DNA of 64,000 bases from Pseudomonadota bacterium (lineage in GTDB: Bacteria; Pseudomonadota; Alphaproteobacteria; Rhizobiales; Xanthobacteraceae), in NCBI GenBank assembly GCA_023451825.1, contig JAEXYA010000070.1, positions 1 through 64,000 of the forward strand. The letters are read 5' to 3'. The translations under genes and the position numbers were made by a program. Each line of letters starts with the position of its first letter. Position 1 is the first letter of the stretch. The notes below the pieces were generated by a model that did no database searches, was not told the DNA's origin, and worked only from the letters and a program-made list of their open reading frames with translations. Positions 34,000 to 42,942 of this stretch are shown here, in pieces.

Positions 34000-35034
34000 A
34001 TGACGAGCGATTTCGATATATCCAGCGAATTGCGGCTAAGTATTGTCATCGCGGTTTTCAATGAGGAGGGGAATCTCGCGTCGCTTATCGATGAGATCAA
34101 CAAGGTCTGCAGTGCGAGACGCTGGATACACGAAGTCATCGTAGTAGATGATGGGTCCACAGATAACAGCGCCAGTGTGGCGGGCGCATTGCCTAACGTC
34201 AAAGTCGTTCGATTTCGACGCAACTTCGGGCAAACTGCTGCTTTCGATGCGGGATGCCATGCGGCGCAATATGACTACGTCATCACCATGGATGGTGACG
34301 GGCAGAACGATCCGGCTGATATCCCAAATCTCATTGCTCATCTCGAAGCCAACAATCTAGACGTCGTGTCAGGATGGCGCGTTGATCGGCGAGATACCTT
34401 CGCCAAGCGTTTCGTATCGCGCGGCGCCAACTTGCTGCGAAAGATATTCTTGAATGATAATATTCACGACAGCGGTTGCTCACTGAAAGTGTACCGCCGG
34501 GAATGCTTCGACAATGTGCATCTTTACGGAGAAATGCATCGCTTCATTCCGGCTCTTCTCGAGATGCGAGGTTTTTCCGTTGGTGAGCTTCCGGTCAATC
34601 ACCGGCCGCGGACGAGCGGAAAATCGAAATATAACGCGGTACGAACCATCAAAGGGTTGGCAGATATCGTTCTGCTCTGGTTTTGGCGCAGCTACTCCGT
34701 CAGACCAATTCACCTTCTTGGCGGGATAAGCGTTCTGTTCTTCCTCGTTGCTGGCTTTTTCGGACTGCGTACCGTCTATCTGTTTGTCATGGACCAAAAG
34801 CTATCGAGCACGTTGGAGCCACTGTTGACGGTATTCAGCTTCATTGCCGGATTATTGTTCGTCTCACTCGGAATCTTGACCGACATTCTCATTAAAATAT
34901 ATTACACGATCTCTGCTGAGCGCTATTACTCGGTTCGTGAAATCATCGAGGGGGGGCGGACTATCAAGGCGTCGGACCTCGCGAAGAATGTGAATGAGCA
35001 GACGTCGGAAGCTGCCATGGCCAAAACTCCATGA
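34000..35034 (+). CDS. GT2 polyprenyl-phosphate glycosyltransferase, GtrB/ArnC-like
   Basis: Protein of 344 residues. The N-terminal GT-A domain begins with LSIVIAVFNEEGNL, has VVDDGSTDNS and the DGDGQNDP metal-binding region. Two membrane segments follow at about 235-260 and 270-300. This is the GtrB/DPM1-type layout: the enzyme loads a sugar on undecaprenyl phosphate for later use in the periplasm. A GtrA-like gene is at 51845 and GT-C genes lie nearby, which would complete such a system. Start at 34000 chosen over the upstream GTG. Confidence 0.83.
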   Translation: MTSDFDISSELRLSIVIAVFNEEGNLASLIDEINKVCSARRWIHEVIVVDDGSTDNSASVAGALPNVKVVRFRRNFGQTAAFDAGCHAAQYDYVITMDGDGQNDPADIPNLIAHLEANNLDVVSGWRVDRRDTFAKRFVSRGANLLRKIFLNDNIHDSGCSLKVYRRECFDNVHLYGEMHRFIPALLEMRGFSVGELPVNHRPRTSGKSKYNAVRTIKGLADIVLLWFWRSYSVRPIHLLGGISVLFFLVAGFFGLRTVYLFVMDQKLSSTLEPLLTVFSFIAGLLFVSLGILTDILIKIYYTISAERYYSVREIIEGGRTIKASDLAKNVNEQTSEAAMAKTP

Positions 35035-36158
35035 TCTCGCAAGGTCAGGAGGAGCTTAGCCCAGTGACTTCCAACTCCGGTCTGTCTGAACAGATTGGTG
35101 TCAGCGCATTTCCGCTTTCTGTTGGCCGCGACACAGGGCGGGGGCTTGAACGAGTTATTGCCGAACTCGTGTCGGGTCTTGAGAAACTCGATCAGCGATT
35201 TGTCTTTCATGACCGTGGCATGATCCGCAGTGAGTTGTCGGCTGTAGGGCAGGCGGCAAAGTTCTTGTGGGATTTGCGTGGGACCCAGCATGACATTTGG
35301 TTCGCCGTTTATCCGGTCGCTGGTATATTTCCGATATTAGCCAGAAAGCGTCCGGTGGTAACTGGCGTGTACGATCTCATTCCCTTTCTCGCCTCCGGTT
35401 ACGACAATGCGCTGAAGTATTTTATCAAGCGCCGCTGTATCGAATTCGCGTGCCGACATAGCGATGGTCTGATCGTTCCGTTCGCTTCAACCGCCCAGCA
35501 AATTGTCGAGATGTTCCAGGTCCCGGCGGATCGTATCAAGGTAATCCCTCTCGGGGTCGATCACGACAGATTTTGGTGTGATCCTCAAATTCAGAAGCAA
35601 AAGCTCCGCATCGGATTCTTGGGTGAGGCCAAGCGCGCGAAAGGGTTAGACACTGCAATTCTCGCTTTCGCAGAGGTCGTGAAGCACCAACCCGAGGCAT
35701 TTCTCGCGATTGCCAGCGGTGGGAATGAGCTCGACGATATGAAGGAACTCGCGCGCCAGAGTATTCCGCCAGATCGATATGAGTTTGTGGGATTTGTGCC
35801 TGAAGAGGATATGCGGAAGTTCTACTCGGAATTGGACTTGTTCCTGTTTCCTTCTCGCTATGGGTTTGGAATGAGCGCGGTTGAAGCGATGGCGTGTGGT
35901 ACCCCAGCAATCGTTGCTCGAACGCTCGATTCCGCAGATTTCTTCACGCATGAACTTTCATTGGTGGATCCGAATTCGGCCACGGAGTTGTCCGGGCGAA
36001 TCTTGAAGCTTTTTTCGGATCGCGAGCGGTACGACGAATTAAGGCGGTGGGGATTGACGCAGGTGCAAGCACTGTCGTGGACGCGCATGGCTGAAAAGTA
36101 CTTGGAGTTTTGGCGAGAAGTGCGAGCGCGCCATTCCCGCGAAGCATTGGGAAGCTGA
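35031..36158 (+). CDS. GT4-family glycosyltransferase
   Basis: GT-B fold protein of 375 residues. The C-terminal domain has IGFLGEAKRAKGLDTAI, YEFVGFVPEEDMRKFYSELDLFLFPSRYGFGMSAVEAMACGTP with the EX7E donor motif, and SWTRMAEKY near the end. It probably transfers an NDP-hexose or deoxyhexose. Its start overlaps the GT2 stop by ATGA, so both are translated together. The acceptor and donor sugars are unknown. Confidence 0.82.
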   Translation: MISQGQEELSPVTSNSGLSEQIGVSAFPLSVGRDTGRGLERVIAELVSGLEKLDQRFVFHDRGMIRSELSAVGQAAKFLWDLRGTQHDIWFAVYPVAGIFPILARKRPVVTGVYDLIPFLASGYDNALKYFIKRRCIEFACRHSDGLIVPFASTAQQIVEMFQVPADRIKVIPLGVDHDRFWCDPQIQKQKLRIGFLGEAKRAKGLDTAILAFAEVVKHQPEAFLAIASGGNELDDMKELARQSIPPDRYEFVGFVPEEDMRKFYSELDLFLFPSRYGFGMSAVEAMACGTPAIVARTLDSADFFTHELSLVDPNSATELSGRILKLFSDRERYDELRRWGLTQVQALSWTRMAEKYLEFWREVRARHSREALGS

Positions 36159-36237
36159 TCGCAGCCAGACTAGGAACCTTTCTATCGCCTGACGGCTACG
36201 CAGCCCCGATCTGTTGGATATCAGGAAGTTTACAACA

Positions 36238-38217
36238 TTGTCGAATGCAAGGTCAAAGCTGCTGCAAAAATCTTCGCAGGCCCTCGAGTTTCTGTCACTG
36301 ACGGGATTGGGGGCGGCGTCGCTGCTTTCAGTAGCTACGTATTTCGGGGCCCTCTCTCAGTACTCGACCGCTGATCAAACAAATACTGCAAAGCGTCTTA
36401 TCGCATTTCTGGCGGATCCACGCTCCGTTCTAGTCAGCAATGGATCGCAGATCTCGAATTTGCTCGTGGCGCACCCTGCGAGTTACCTAAATGGAGTATT
36501 GGCTCAATTCTATAAACTTAACGACCTTATCATATGGGATGTGCACTATACCGAAATTCTGCCATTCGCTTTTGTGCAGGTTATAGTCTCTCTTCTGTTT
36601 ATTGCCTATCTCGCCGTACTCGTCGTCAAGGTCGCGTTGCCGTCTCGTCGAGACGTGATGCTAATCTTGCTGACATTTCTAATCTTGGCGAATTTTCCGA
36701 TGCTCAAGGGCATCGCTAAGGTCCTGAAGTACGATATTCTCTCGACACTATTCTCCGCCATCGCCATCTTGCACTACATTCGATATCGCGTGCGCGGGCA
36801 GGGCGGTGTTGCAGTTATCGCAATATTCTCAGGTCTCGCGTACCTCGAAAAAGATACGTCACTATCGATCACGCTGCTTATCTGTTGGGTCGAACTGCTG
36901 TTGATACCATTTTTCTCGGTGAGTTCCTGGGCGGCGTTGTTTGCTGCTTTGTGCTTCGTTGGCAAGTTTGCGTTGGTGACCTTGGTCACTTGTTTTGTGC
37001 TGGTGCCAAAGATTTGGCTTGAGCCGAGCCAGATTGCCTCGATTTTTGACAGCGTGCCGCTATACTTCGTCAATCTTCAATCCTTCATCGTCGTGCTGCC
37101 GATCGCCGTGCTGTCGCTGGCATATCTTGGATTACCCGTGATCCGAAGATGGTGGCCGAGCGTGGCTCGGGTACCGATTACGGCCGTCACGGCATCTCTA
37201 TCGGTTGTATCGTTGACGGTCATCTTGCTAGGCGCATCTGCGGTATTGTTTCAAGCAAACGTTCTTTTCGACCCGACGATTGTGGGAAATGATCTCGACG
37301 TCGAAACGCTTCGAGCTCAAGCGATCTATGTTGCCAGGCCGATAGCCAATAGCGCTCTCACCACATTGGATGGCAGCCCGATACTTCAGCACATAAAGGT
37401 GTTCTGGAGCATGACCAGGGCAATCTTCTACACATTGCCCGAGATTACCTTGGTGCTAATTGTTGTGGCCGGGCCGCTGTTTCTTTTGGTTGCGCGTCAA
37501 AAGAGCGTCTCCAATGCGCTGCATGCTGGCTCGATAGCTCTTCTCATTTTTTTTCCGGTCGCAATGTTGGCCGCTTTCGCTCTTGCTGATTTGCCATTCG
37601 AACCAAAATATCTGGTTCTCGTCAGTCTGCTGCTGACGATCTACGGCGCATATTCCTTGGTCGTCTGGTTGGGGCAGGCGAGCTTTTTCTTGGCTACAAC
37701 CGTTCAACTAACAATCGGGGCTATGCTGGTGTATACGGCTATGTCGGCAGCTCCGTCTTACCTGAGATTCAAGAATATCCTCCGTGATCGCATCGAAGAG
37801 AACGCTGCTTCTCTCGATATGAACCGTTACATCTGGTGGACTTGGCCGGGGTGGGGAGAGACTGCTTATCCGATCGGCCAGTATATCGAGGCAAATGCTG
37901 TGGGGCCTGTCACCGTGGCGTTTGATTATCGGGCGCCGTTTTACGCTGCGCCCAAGCTTACCTGGCTCGACGCTGACTTCCAGAAATGTGCGTCTATAGA
38001 TGATTTGTCGGTTAGGCTTGATAGATTGAAAGGTCAATCTGTCGATTTCCTGATCGTCAGCAAGAACATGAGCAATCGGCAGTGGTGCCTCAATAGGATC
38101 TTGAAGCGAGCTCAGGGCAAAGCCATTTTCGTCGATATGCAGCAAGGTGTGGAATATGGTTGGCTATTTCGACTGGACGACATTCGGGAGGCTTTCCAGC
38201 TTCGCCCGCAGAATTAG
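36238..38217 (+). CDS. Polytopic GT-C-like membrane protein
   Basis: Protein of 659 residues with about 12 membrane segments from residue 20 to about 510 and a hydrophilic C-terminal domain of about 140 residues. The plan (large membrane part plus periplasmic tail) fits GT-C glycosyltransferases that use polyprenyl-phosphate sugars, but I do not see a clear acidic GT-C motif in the first loop. The TTG at 36238 is preferred because AGGAAG lies 9 nt upstream; a TTG at 36214 gives 8 more residues. It follows the GT2 and GT4 genes on the same strand. Confidence 0.55.
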   Translation: MSNARSKLLQKSSQALEFLSLTGLGAASLLSVATYFGALSQYSTADQTNTAKRLIAFLADPRSVLVSNGSQISNLLVAHPASYLNGVLAQFYKLNDLIIWDVHYTEILPFAFVQVIVSLLFIAYLAVLVVKVALPSRRDVMLILLTFLILANFPMLKGIAKVLKYDILSTLFSAIAILHYIRYRVRGQGGVAVIAIFSGLAYLEKDTSLSITLLICWVELLLIPFFSVSSWAALFAALCFVGKFALVTLVTCFVLVPKIWLEPSQIASIFDSVPLYFVNLQSFIVVLPIAVLSLAYLGLPVIRRWWPSVARVPITAVTASLSVVSLTVILLGASAVLFQANVLFDPTIVGNDLDVETLRAQAIYVARPIANSALTTLDGSPILQHIKVFWSMTRAIFYTLPEITLVLIVVAGPLFLLVARQKSVSNALHAGSIALLIFFPVAMLAAFALADLPFEPKYLVLVSLLLTIYGAYSLVVWLGQASFFLATTVQLTIGAMLVYTAMSAAPSYLRFKNILRDRIEENAASLDMNRYIWWTWPGWGETAYPIGQYIEANAVGPVTVAFDYRAPFYAAPKLTWLDADFQKCASIDDLSVRLDRLKGQSVDFLIVSKNMSNRQWCLNRILKRAQGKAIFVDMQQGVEYGWLFRLDDIREAFQLRPQN

Positions 38218-38473
38218 CGCTCTTCCTCTTTGCCCCTGAATGTTGGGTACCAATGACGTATGGCAAGAAGCCTTTGATGGTGGGCCAGGAATAGCGCGGG
38301 TGTGATCTGAAACCGTCTTGCATACGAATGGGAAGTCTCGCCAAAGTTCGTTTGATCATCGTGATTGTGGTCTAAAATTAGCCGTAGCCCCTCGATTTTC
38401 CTCAAGAATTGTGTTTTTTGGGGAGGAGTTTCCGGCCGCGCCGGCCAACCGCCGAACGACGGTTTCAATTCTA

Positions 38474-39727
38474 ATGACGGACCACAATATGTTCGTAAAA
38501 TGTTGCCGTATGTGCGCGAGCGAACGTCTCGCTTGCTTTCTCGATCTGGGCGAGATGCCGCCGGCCGACCAGTTTTTGCACAAGCATCAACTGGTTGAGC
38601 ATCGCGATTCATATCCGCTCCAAGTCGCCGTTTGCGAGGACTGCGGTCTTATCCAATTGAACTACGTCGTGCCGCCGGAAATTCTTTATTGCGATGACTA
38701 TCCCTATGAATCTTCGACCACTTCGGCAGGGCGGCGGCATTGGGAGGAGTTTGCGCGCACCACGACACGAATGCTCGATTTGACCGACAAGGATCTTGTC
38801 ATCGATATCGGCAGCAATGTCGGTGTGCTCCTTCACATGTTCAAGGAGCAAGGAGCAAAAGTTCTGGGTGTTGATCCTGCCGCGAATATTGCAGAGATCG
38901 CCAACAAGAACGGCATCGAAACCATCGCGGCTTTCTTCAACACGGAATCTGCGCGGCGGATCGTAGCGCAGAAGGGGAAGGCCAGCGTTATTACCGGTAC
39001 CAACGTTTTTGCGCACGTCGGTGATCTGCATGATTTGATGCAAGCGGTATCGTTGTTATTGGCTGAGGATGGCACGTTCGTTATCGAGGCGCCTTACTTC
39101 CTTGAGCTTTTGCATAGCCTGGAATACGACACCGTTTATCATGAGCACCTATCCTATCTGTCGGTGAAGCCGCTGGTGCGGTTCTTCAAGCAGTTCGGCA
39201 TGGAAATCTTTGATGTTCAACTCCGCGATATTCACGGAGGGTCAATCCGCATCTTCGTGCGCAGGACGGGGTCGTCGGATAAGCCCGTTGCGCCGATCGT
39301 GGATCAGATGGTCGCGAACGAAGAGCGTGAGCGCATTTACGACCTGGAGACGCTCGGCGAATTCGCGAAGAATGTCGCGGAAAATCGCGAAGCCCTTCGT
39401 GCCTTGCTGACCAGTCTCAAAGAGGGGGGCAGCAAAATCGTCGCCGTAAGTGCTCCGGCGAAAGGGATGACGCTCCTCAATTACTGTTCTTTGGGGACGG
39501 ATTTGCTTGATTTCGTGACCGAAAAATCGCGTTTGAAGATAGGTCGTTATACTCCAGGCGTTCGCATCGAGGTAGTCTCGGATGATATGCTGTTGACGCA
39601 TCAGCCTGACTACGCGCTTCTGTTGGCGTGGAACTTCGCAGAAGAAATCATGAATAACTTGAAAGAGTTTTCGGATCGGGGTGGCAAGTTTATCATCCCG
39701 ATCCCGACGCCGAGAATTATCGGCTAA
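38474..39727 (+). CDS. NDP-sugar C-methyltransferase-type protein with zinc-binding N-terminus
   Basis: Protein of 417 residues in three parts: an N-terminal Cys cluster (CCRMCASERLACFLDLGEMPPADQFL), a SAM-binding domain with VIDIGSNVGVLLHMF and VLGVDPAANIAEIA, and a C-terminal domain ending in the TPRIIG segment. This is the layout of sugar C-methyltransferases such as those making branched deoxysugars. It is followed by a cupin, a DegT aminotransferase and a second methyltransferase, all nearly overlapping. The region upstream (38218-38473) has no clear gene. Confidence 0.83.
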   Translation: MTDHNMFVKCCRMCASERLACFLDLGEMPPADQFLHKHQLVEHRDSYPLQVAVCEDCGLIQLNYVVPPEILYCDDYPYESSTTSAGRRHWEEFARTTTRMLDLTDKDLVIDIGSNVGVLLHMFKEQGAKVLGVDPAANIAEIANKNGIETIAAFFNTESARRIVAQKGKASVITGTNVFAHVGDLHDLMQAVSLLLAEDGTFVIEAPYFLELLHSLEYDTVYHEHLSYLSVKPLVRFFKQFGMEIFDVQLRDIHGGSIRIFVRRTGSSDKPVAPIVDQMVANEERERIYDLETLGEFAKNVAENREALRALLTSLKEGGSKIVAVSAPAKGMTLLNYCSLGTDLLDFVTEKSRLKIGRYTPGVRIEVVSDDMLLTHQPDYALLLAWNFAEEIMNNLKEFSDRGGKFIIPIPTPRIIG

Positions 39728-39791
39728 ACTTGTTCAGGACGCATCTGTCAGCCGCGCGGATCGCGGAGTTTCAGTTAGCAAGGGTTATGAG

Positions 39792-40178
39792 ATGGATGTA
39801 AAAAAGATTCCGGTCGCGTTTCAGGATCACCGGGGTGAAATCTTCGACGTGCTGCAGAGGGAGCAGATCGAATACGCGACAATTATTCATAGCCGGAAGG
39901 ATTCCGTCCGAGCCAACCACTATCACAAGGAAACCTATCAGTACCTCTATGTGATGTCGGGAAAGCTACGCGCGGTCTCTCAAATGCCTGGCGAGGAACC
40001 GACCGAAGCGATCATGGTAGCTAATGATTTGATACTGAGCGTTCCTCACGAGCGCCATGCGTTCGAGGCGCTTGAGGACACCACTTTTTTGGTGTTGACG
40101 CGCGGTCCACGCGGCGGTGAGGATTATGAGAAGGATACATTTCGTCTCGATGTCCCCTTGATTGCTCCGAGGTCATAG
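39792..40178 (+). CDS. Cupin-fold sugar-modifying protein
   Basis: Small protein of 128 residues with a cupin core (HYHKETYQYLYVMSGKLRAV, then VPHERHAFEAL) that contains the metal-binding histidines and a glutamate. It resembles WxcM/FdtA-like and other nucleotide-sugar cupins, which isomerise or epimerise keto sugars. Its position between a C-methyltransferase and a DegT aminotransferase supports a role on a keto-deoxy sugar. The stop shares one base with the next GTG start. Confidence 0.65.
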   Translation: MDVKKIPVAFQDHRGEIFDVLQREQIEYATIIHSRKDSVRANHYHKETYQYLYVMSGKLRAVSQMPGEEPTEAIMVANDLILSVPHERHAFEALEDTTFLVLTRGPRGGEDYEKDTFRLDVPLIAPRS

Positions 40179-41299
40179 TGGAAGCGGCATCATTCATTCC
40201 AGTCTCCGAGCCACTGATCGGCGACAATACGCTTCCGCTCGTCGCCGAATGCGTCGAAACCGGTTGGGTTTCCTCCGAGGGGCGGTTCATACCTGAGTTT
40301 GAGCGCAAATGGTCGCAGTTTTGCGGTACCGCGCACGGCGTAGCTGTCAGCAATGGAACTACAGCGCTACAAGTGGCGATGAAGGCGCTGAGCCTGGAGC
40401 CGGGCTCGGAAGTTATCATGCCTTCCTACACGATCATTTCGTGCGCCATCGCCGTGCTGGAAGCCGACTGTGTGCCCGTGTTGGTGGACTGCGATCCCGA
40501 GACCTGGTGTATGGATCTCGATCAAGTGGAGGCAGCCATCACCCCGCGTACGCGGGCGATCATGCCGGTTCATATGTTCGGGCATCCGGTAGATATGCGC
40601 CGCGTGATGACGATTGCGGCCAAGCATGGTTTACGCGTCATCGAGGATGCGGCAGAAGCTCACGGTGCGGAAGTCGAGGGGCGTCGTGTCGGAAGCTTTG
40701 GCGACATGTCATGCTATAGTTTCTACGCAAACAAAATCGTGACCACAGGTGAAGGTGGCATGGTTCTCACCAGCGATACGAACCTAGCAGATCGTTTGCG
40801 GTCTTTGCGCAACCTTTGCTTCCGCCCCGAGCGGAGGTTCTATCACACTGAAATCGGTCACAATTATCGCCTGACAAATCTTCAGGCGGCGATTGGTGTT
40901 GCGCAGGTTGATCGCGTCGAAGATCATATCGAACGCAAGCGCAGAATGGCCAAGGCTTATCACGAGCGGCTGTGTGACTTGCCGCAGATTGCATTGCCGG
41001 TCGAACGCGAATGGGCAAAGAACGTCTATTGGATGTATTGTCTCATATTGGCTGACGATGTGGCGTTCGATGCTCTCGAATTTGCGAAGCGTCTGCGAGC
41101 CAAGGGAATTGATACACGTCCGCTATTCCTCGGCATGCATGAGCAGCCGGTGCTCCTTGAGCGGGGATTGTTTGCTGGTAGCAGCTATCCCGTTACCGAG
41201 CGTCTTGCGCGTCGCGGTCTTTATGTTCCTTCGGGCCTCAACTTGACCGAGTCACAAATTGATCGGGTGAGCGCCGCGGTTCGGGAAGTGCTGTCGTGA
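40178..41299 (+). CDS. DegT/DnrJ/EryC1 aminotransferase, perosamine-synthase-like
   Basis: PLP enzyme of 373 residues: IPVSEPLIGDNTLPLVAECV and WVSSEGRFIPEFE at the front, VIEDAAEAHG for the cofactor and FYANKIVTTGEGGM with Lys186. It resembles GDP-perosamine and related 4-keto-6-deoxyhexose 4-aminotransferases. It has a GTG start overlapping the cupin stop by one base and a GTGA overlap with the following methyltransferase. The Gmd at 47481 could supply GDP-4-keto-6-deoxymannose to it. Confidence 0.84.
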   Translation: MEAASFIPVSEPLIGDNTLPLVAECVETGWVSSEGRFIPEFERKWSQFCGTAHGVAVSNGTTALQVAMKALSLEPGSEVIMPSYTIISCAIAVLEADCVPVLVDCDPETWCMDLDQVEAAITPRTRAIMPVHMFGHPVDMRRVMTIAAKHGLRVIEDAAEAHGAEVEGRRVGSFGDMSCYSFYANKIVTTGEGGMVLTSDTNLADRLRSLRNLCFRPERRFYHTEIGHNYRLTNLQAAIGVAQVDRVEDHIERKRRMAKAYHERLCDLPQIALPVEREWAKNVYWMYCLILADDVAFDALEFAKRLRAKGIDTRPLFLGMHEQPVLLERGLFAGSSYPVTERLARRGLYVPSGLNLTESQIDRVSAAVREVLS

Positions 41300-42069
41300 C
41301 CGGCGTGTTCAATAACTCCTATGCAGCGACGTATGACACGGTCTACGCCGAGAAGAATTACGACGCTGAATGCGAGGCGATGGGGAAACTCATCAGCCAG
41401 TTCGGGGAAGGTGGTTTCAAGACCATGCTCGATCTCGGCTGCGGGACTGGACGACATGCCGTTATCTTCGCCGATCGCGGATTTCACGTAACAGGCGTTG
41501 ATCAGTCGGAGCCGATGATTTCTCTTGCGCGCCAACGTGCGGCGTACCAGAAGCTTGCCATCAGCCCGGAATTCCTTGCTGCAGATATCAGGAGTTTTTC
41601 TGCAACGAGTTTGTTCGATGTGGCGCTGATGAATTTCAATGTCATCGGCTACATGACGAGCAATGACGACATGCTCAACGCGCTGGCGTCAGCCCGGAAG
41701 AACCTGCGCCAGGGCGGACTTTTCCTCGCTGATTTCTGGTATGGACCGGCGGTCGTGACTGACCCTCCCGGTGAAAATAGCCGTGATTTTCAAGAAGGAG
41801 ATGAGCGTGTTGTCCGATTTTCATCAGGGCTCCACTTGCCTAATAGGCAGTGCTGCGAAATATCGGTCAAGGTTACGCGCTCAAAAGATGGCGCGATCAT
41901 TGACGAGGCGCTCGAGACCCATAGGGTCAGGTACTTTTTTCCGCTTGAGCTAGAACTCATGCTCCGTATCAGCGGATTTCGTTTGATAACATTGACCGGA
42001 TTTCCGGATATCGACACCTCGCCCAGCGTCAACAAGTGGGCAGCGGCCATGGTTGCGACCGCCATCTAA
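41296..42069 (+). CDS. Class I SAM-dependent methyltransferase
   Basis: Protein of 257 residues with MLDLGCGTGRHAVIFADRGFHVTGVDQS as the SAM-binding core and NFNVIGYM in place of motif IV. It lies at the end of the operon C-methyltransferase, cupin, aminotransferase, so N- or O-methylation of the new amino sugar is likely, by context. It starts with GTG overlapping the aminotransferase stop. Confidence 0.8.
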   Translation: MTGVFNNSYAATYDTVYAEKNYDAECEAMGKLISQFGEGGFKTMLDLGCGTGRHAVIFADRGFHVTGVDQSEPMISLARQRAAYQKLAISPEFLAADIRSFSATSLFDVALMNFNVIGYMTSNDDMLNALASARKNLRQGGLFLADFWYGPAVVTDPPGENSRDFQEGDERVVRFSSGLHLPNRQCCEISVKVTRSKDGAIIDEALETHRVRYFFPLELELMLRISGFRLITLTGFPDIDTSPSVNKWAAAMVATAI

Positions 42070-42093
42070 TTTCCATTTGTCGGAGGCGCGCCG

Positions 42094-42810
42094 TTATTTT
42101 TCGGTCGGCTTTGTCGCAACCAGTAGGTACATAACCGCAGCCATATCCAACATGGGATAAGCTTCCAGTTTGTCAAACGGCCAGATCCGACGAAAGAATT
42201 CTGGGCCGGCGCGCCAGTGAAGGACCCGATTTACCTTCACATTCATGCCGCTCTCTTGAAGCATACGCGCGACGTTTGATCTGGTTGCTGTGAACTGGCT
42301 CCATTCGAGCCGATCTTTTGCTGCTTTTACGAAGTTGACGGGGTTCCAAACAATCGGCTCACAAACGACGATTGCGCCGCCTGGCTTCAGATGATCACGC
42401 ATCGATTCGATCGAAGCCTTTGCATCCTCGAAATGATGCATTGCGCCACTGCAAAAAATGGCATCGAACGTCTTCTCGGTAGCAATATTCTCAGCAGCCG
42501 ACACGATATAATCGACGTTGAAACTAGCAAGTCGTGGCTTGGCTTTCTCCAGCATCTTCGGGGAGATATCCGATAGCGTGTAGTCGATCTGGCGGTGCGT
42601 GTTGGCAGTGAGGAAATGATAGGCGTGGATGCCAGTGCCTCCGCCAAGCTCCATGATCTCGAACCGCTCGAGGTTAGGCAAATTATCGAACATAACTTTC
42701 GATATTTGATCGATTTTGTAGAGGTGATTCGAGTTCTCGCGATTATAAGTTTCGTCAAAATGATCGGCAATGGATTCGTAATGCTGTAAATTGTCTTGCC
42801 GTGCGGACAT
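42094..42810 (-). CDS. Class I SAM-dependent methyltransferase
   Basis: Protein of 238 residues. IMELGGGTGIHAYHFL is SAM motif I, DAIFCSGAMHHFED motif II and GGAIVVCEPIVWN the third block. It runs on the minus strand, convergent with the previous methyltransferase, and lies downstream of a GT-C-like gene. The acceptor is unknown. AGGGGC lies before the ATG. Confidence 0.8.
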   Translation of the reverse strand: MSARQDNLQHYESIADHFDETYNRENSNHLYKIDQISKVMFDNLPNLERFEIMELGGGTGIHAYHFLTANTHRQIDYTLSDISPKMLEKAKPRLASFNVDYIVSAAENIATEKTFDAIFCSGAMHHFEDAKASIESMRDHLKPGGAIVVCEPIVWNPVNFVKAAKDRLEWSQFTATRSNVARMLQESGMNVKVNRVLHWRAGPEFFRRIWPFDKLEAYPMLDMAAVMYLLVATKPTEK

Positions 42811-42942
42811 AGGTTGGTGCCCCTCTAGAGACCGCTGTCTTTAAATCTTTGCTTAGCTTGCCACATAGGCCAAAGATGCACAATGCGAAGTGCGGACGGC
42901 GCATTCGGACGTTGATAAGAGCGCACAATAAGAGGTGCCTGG

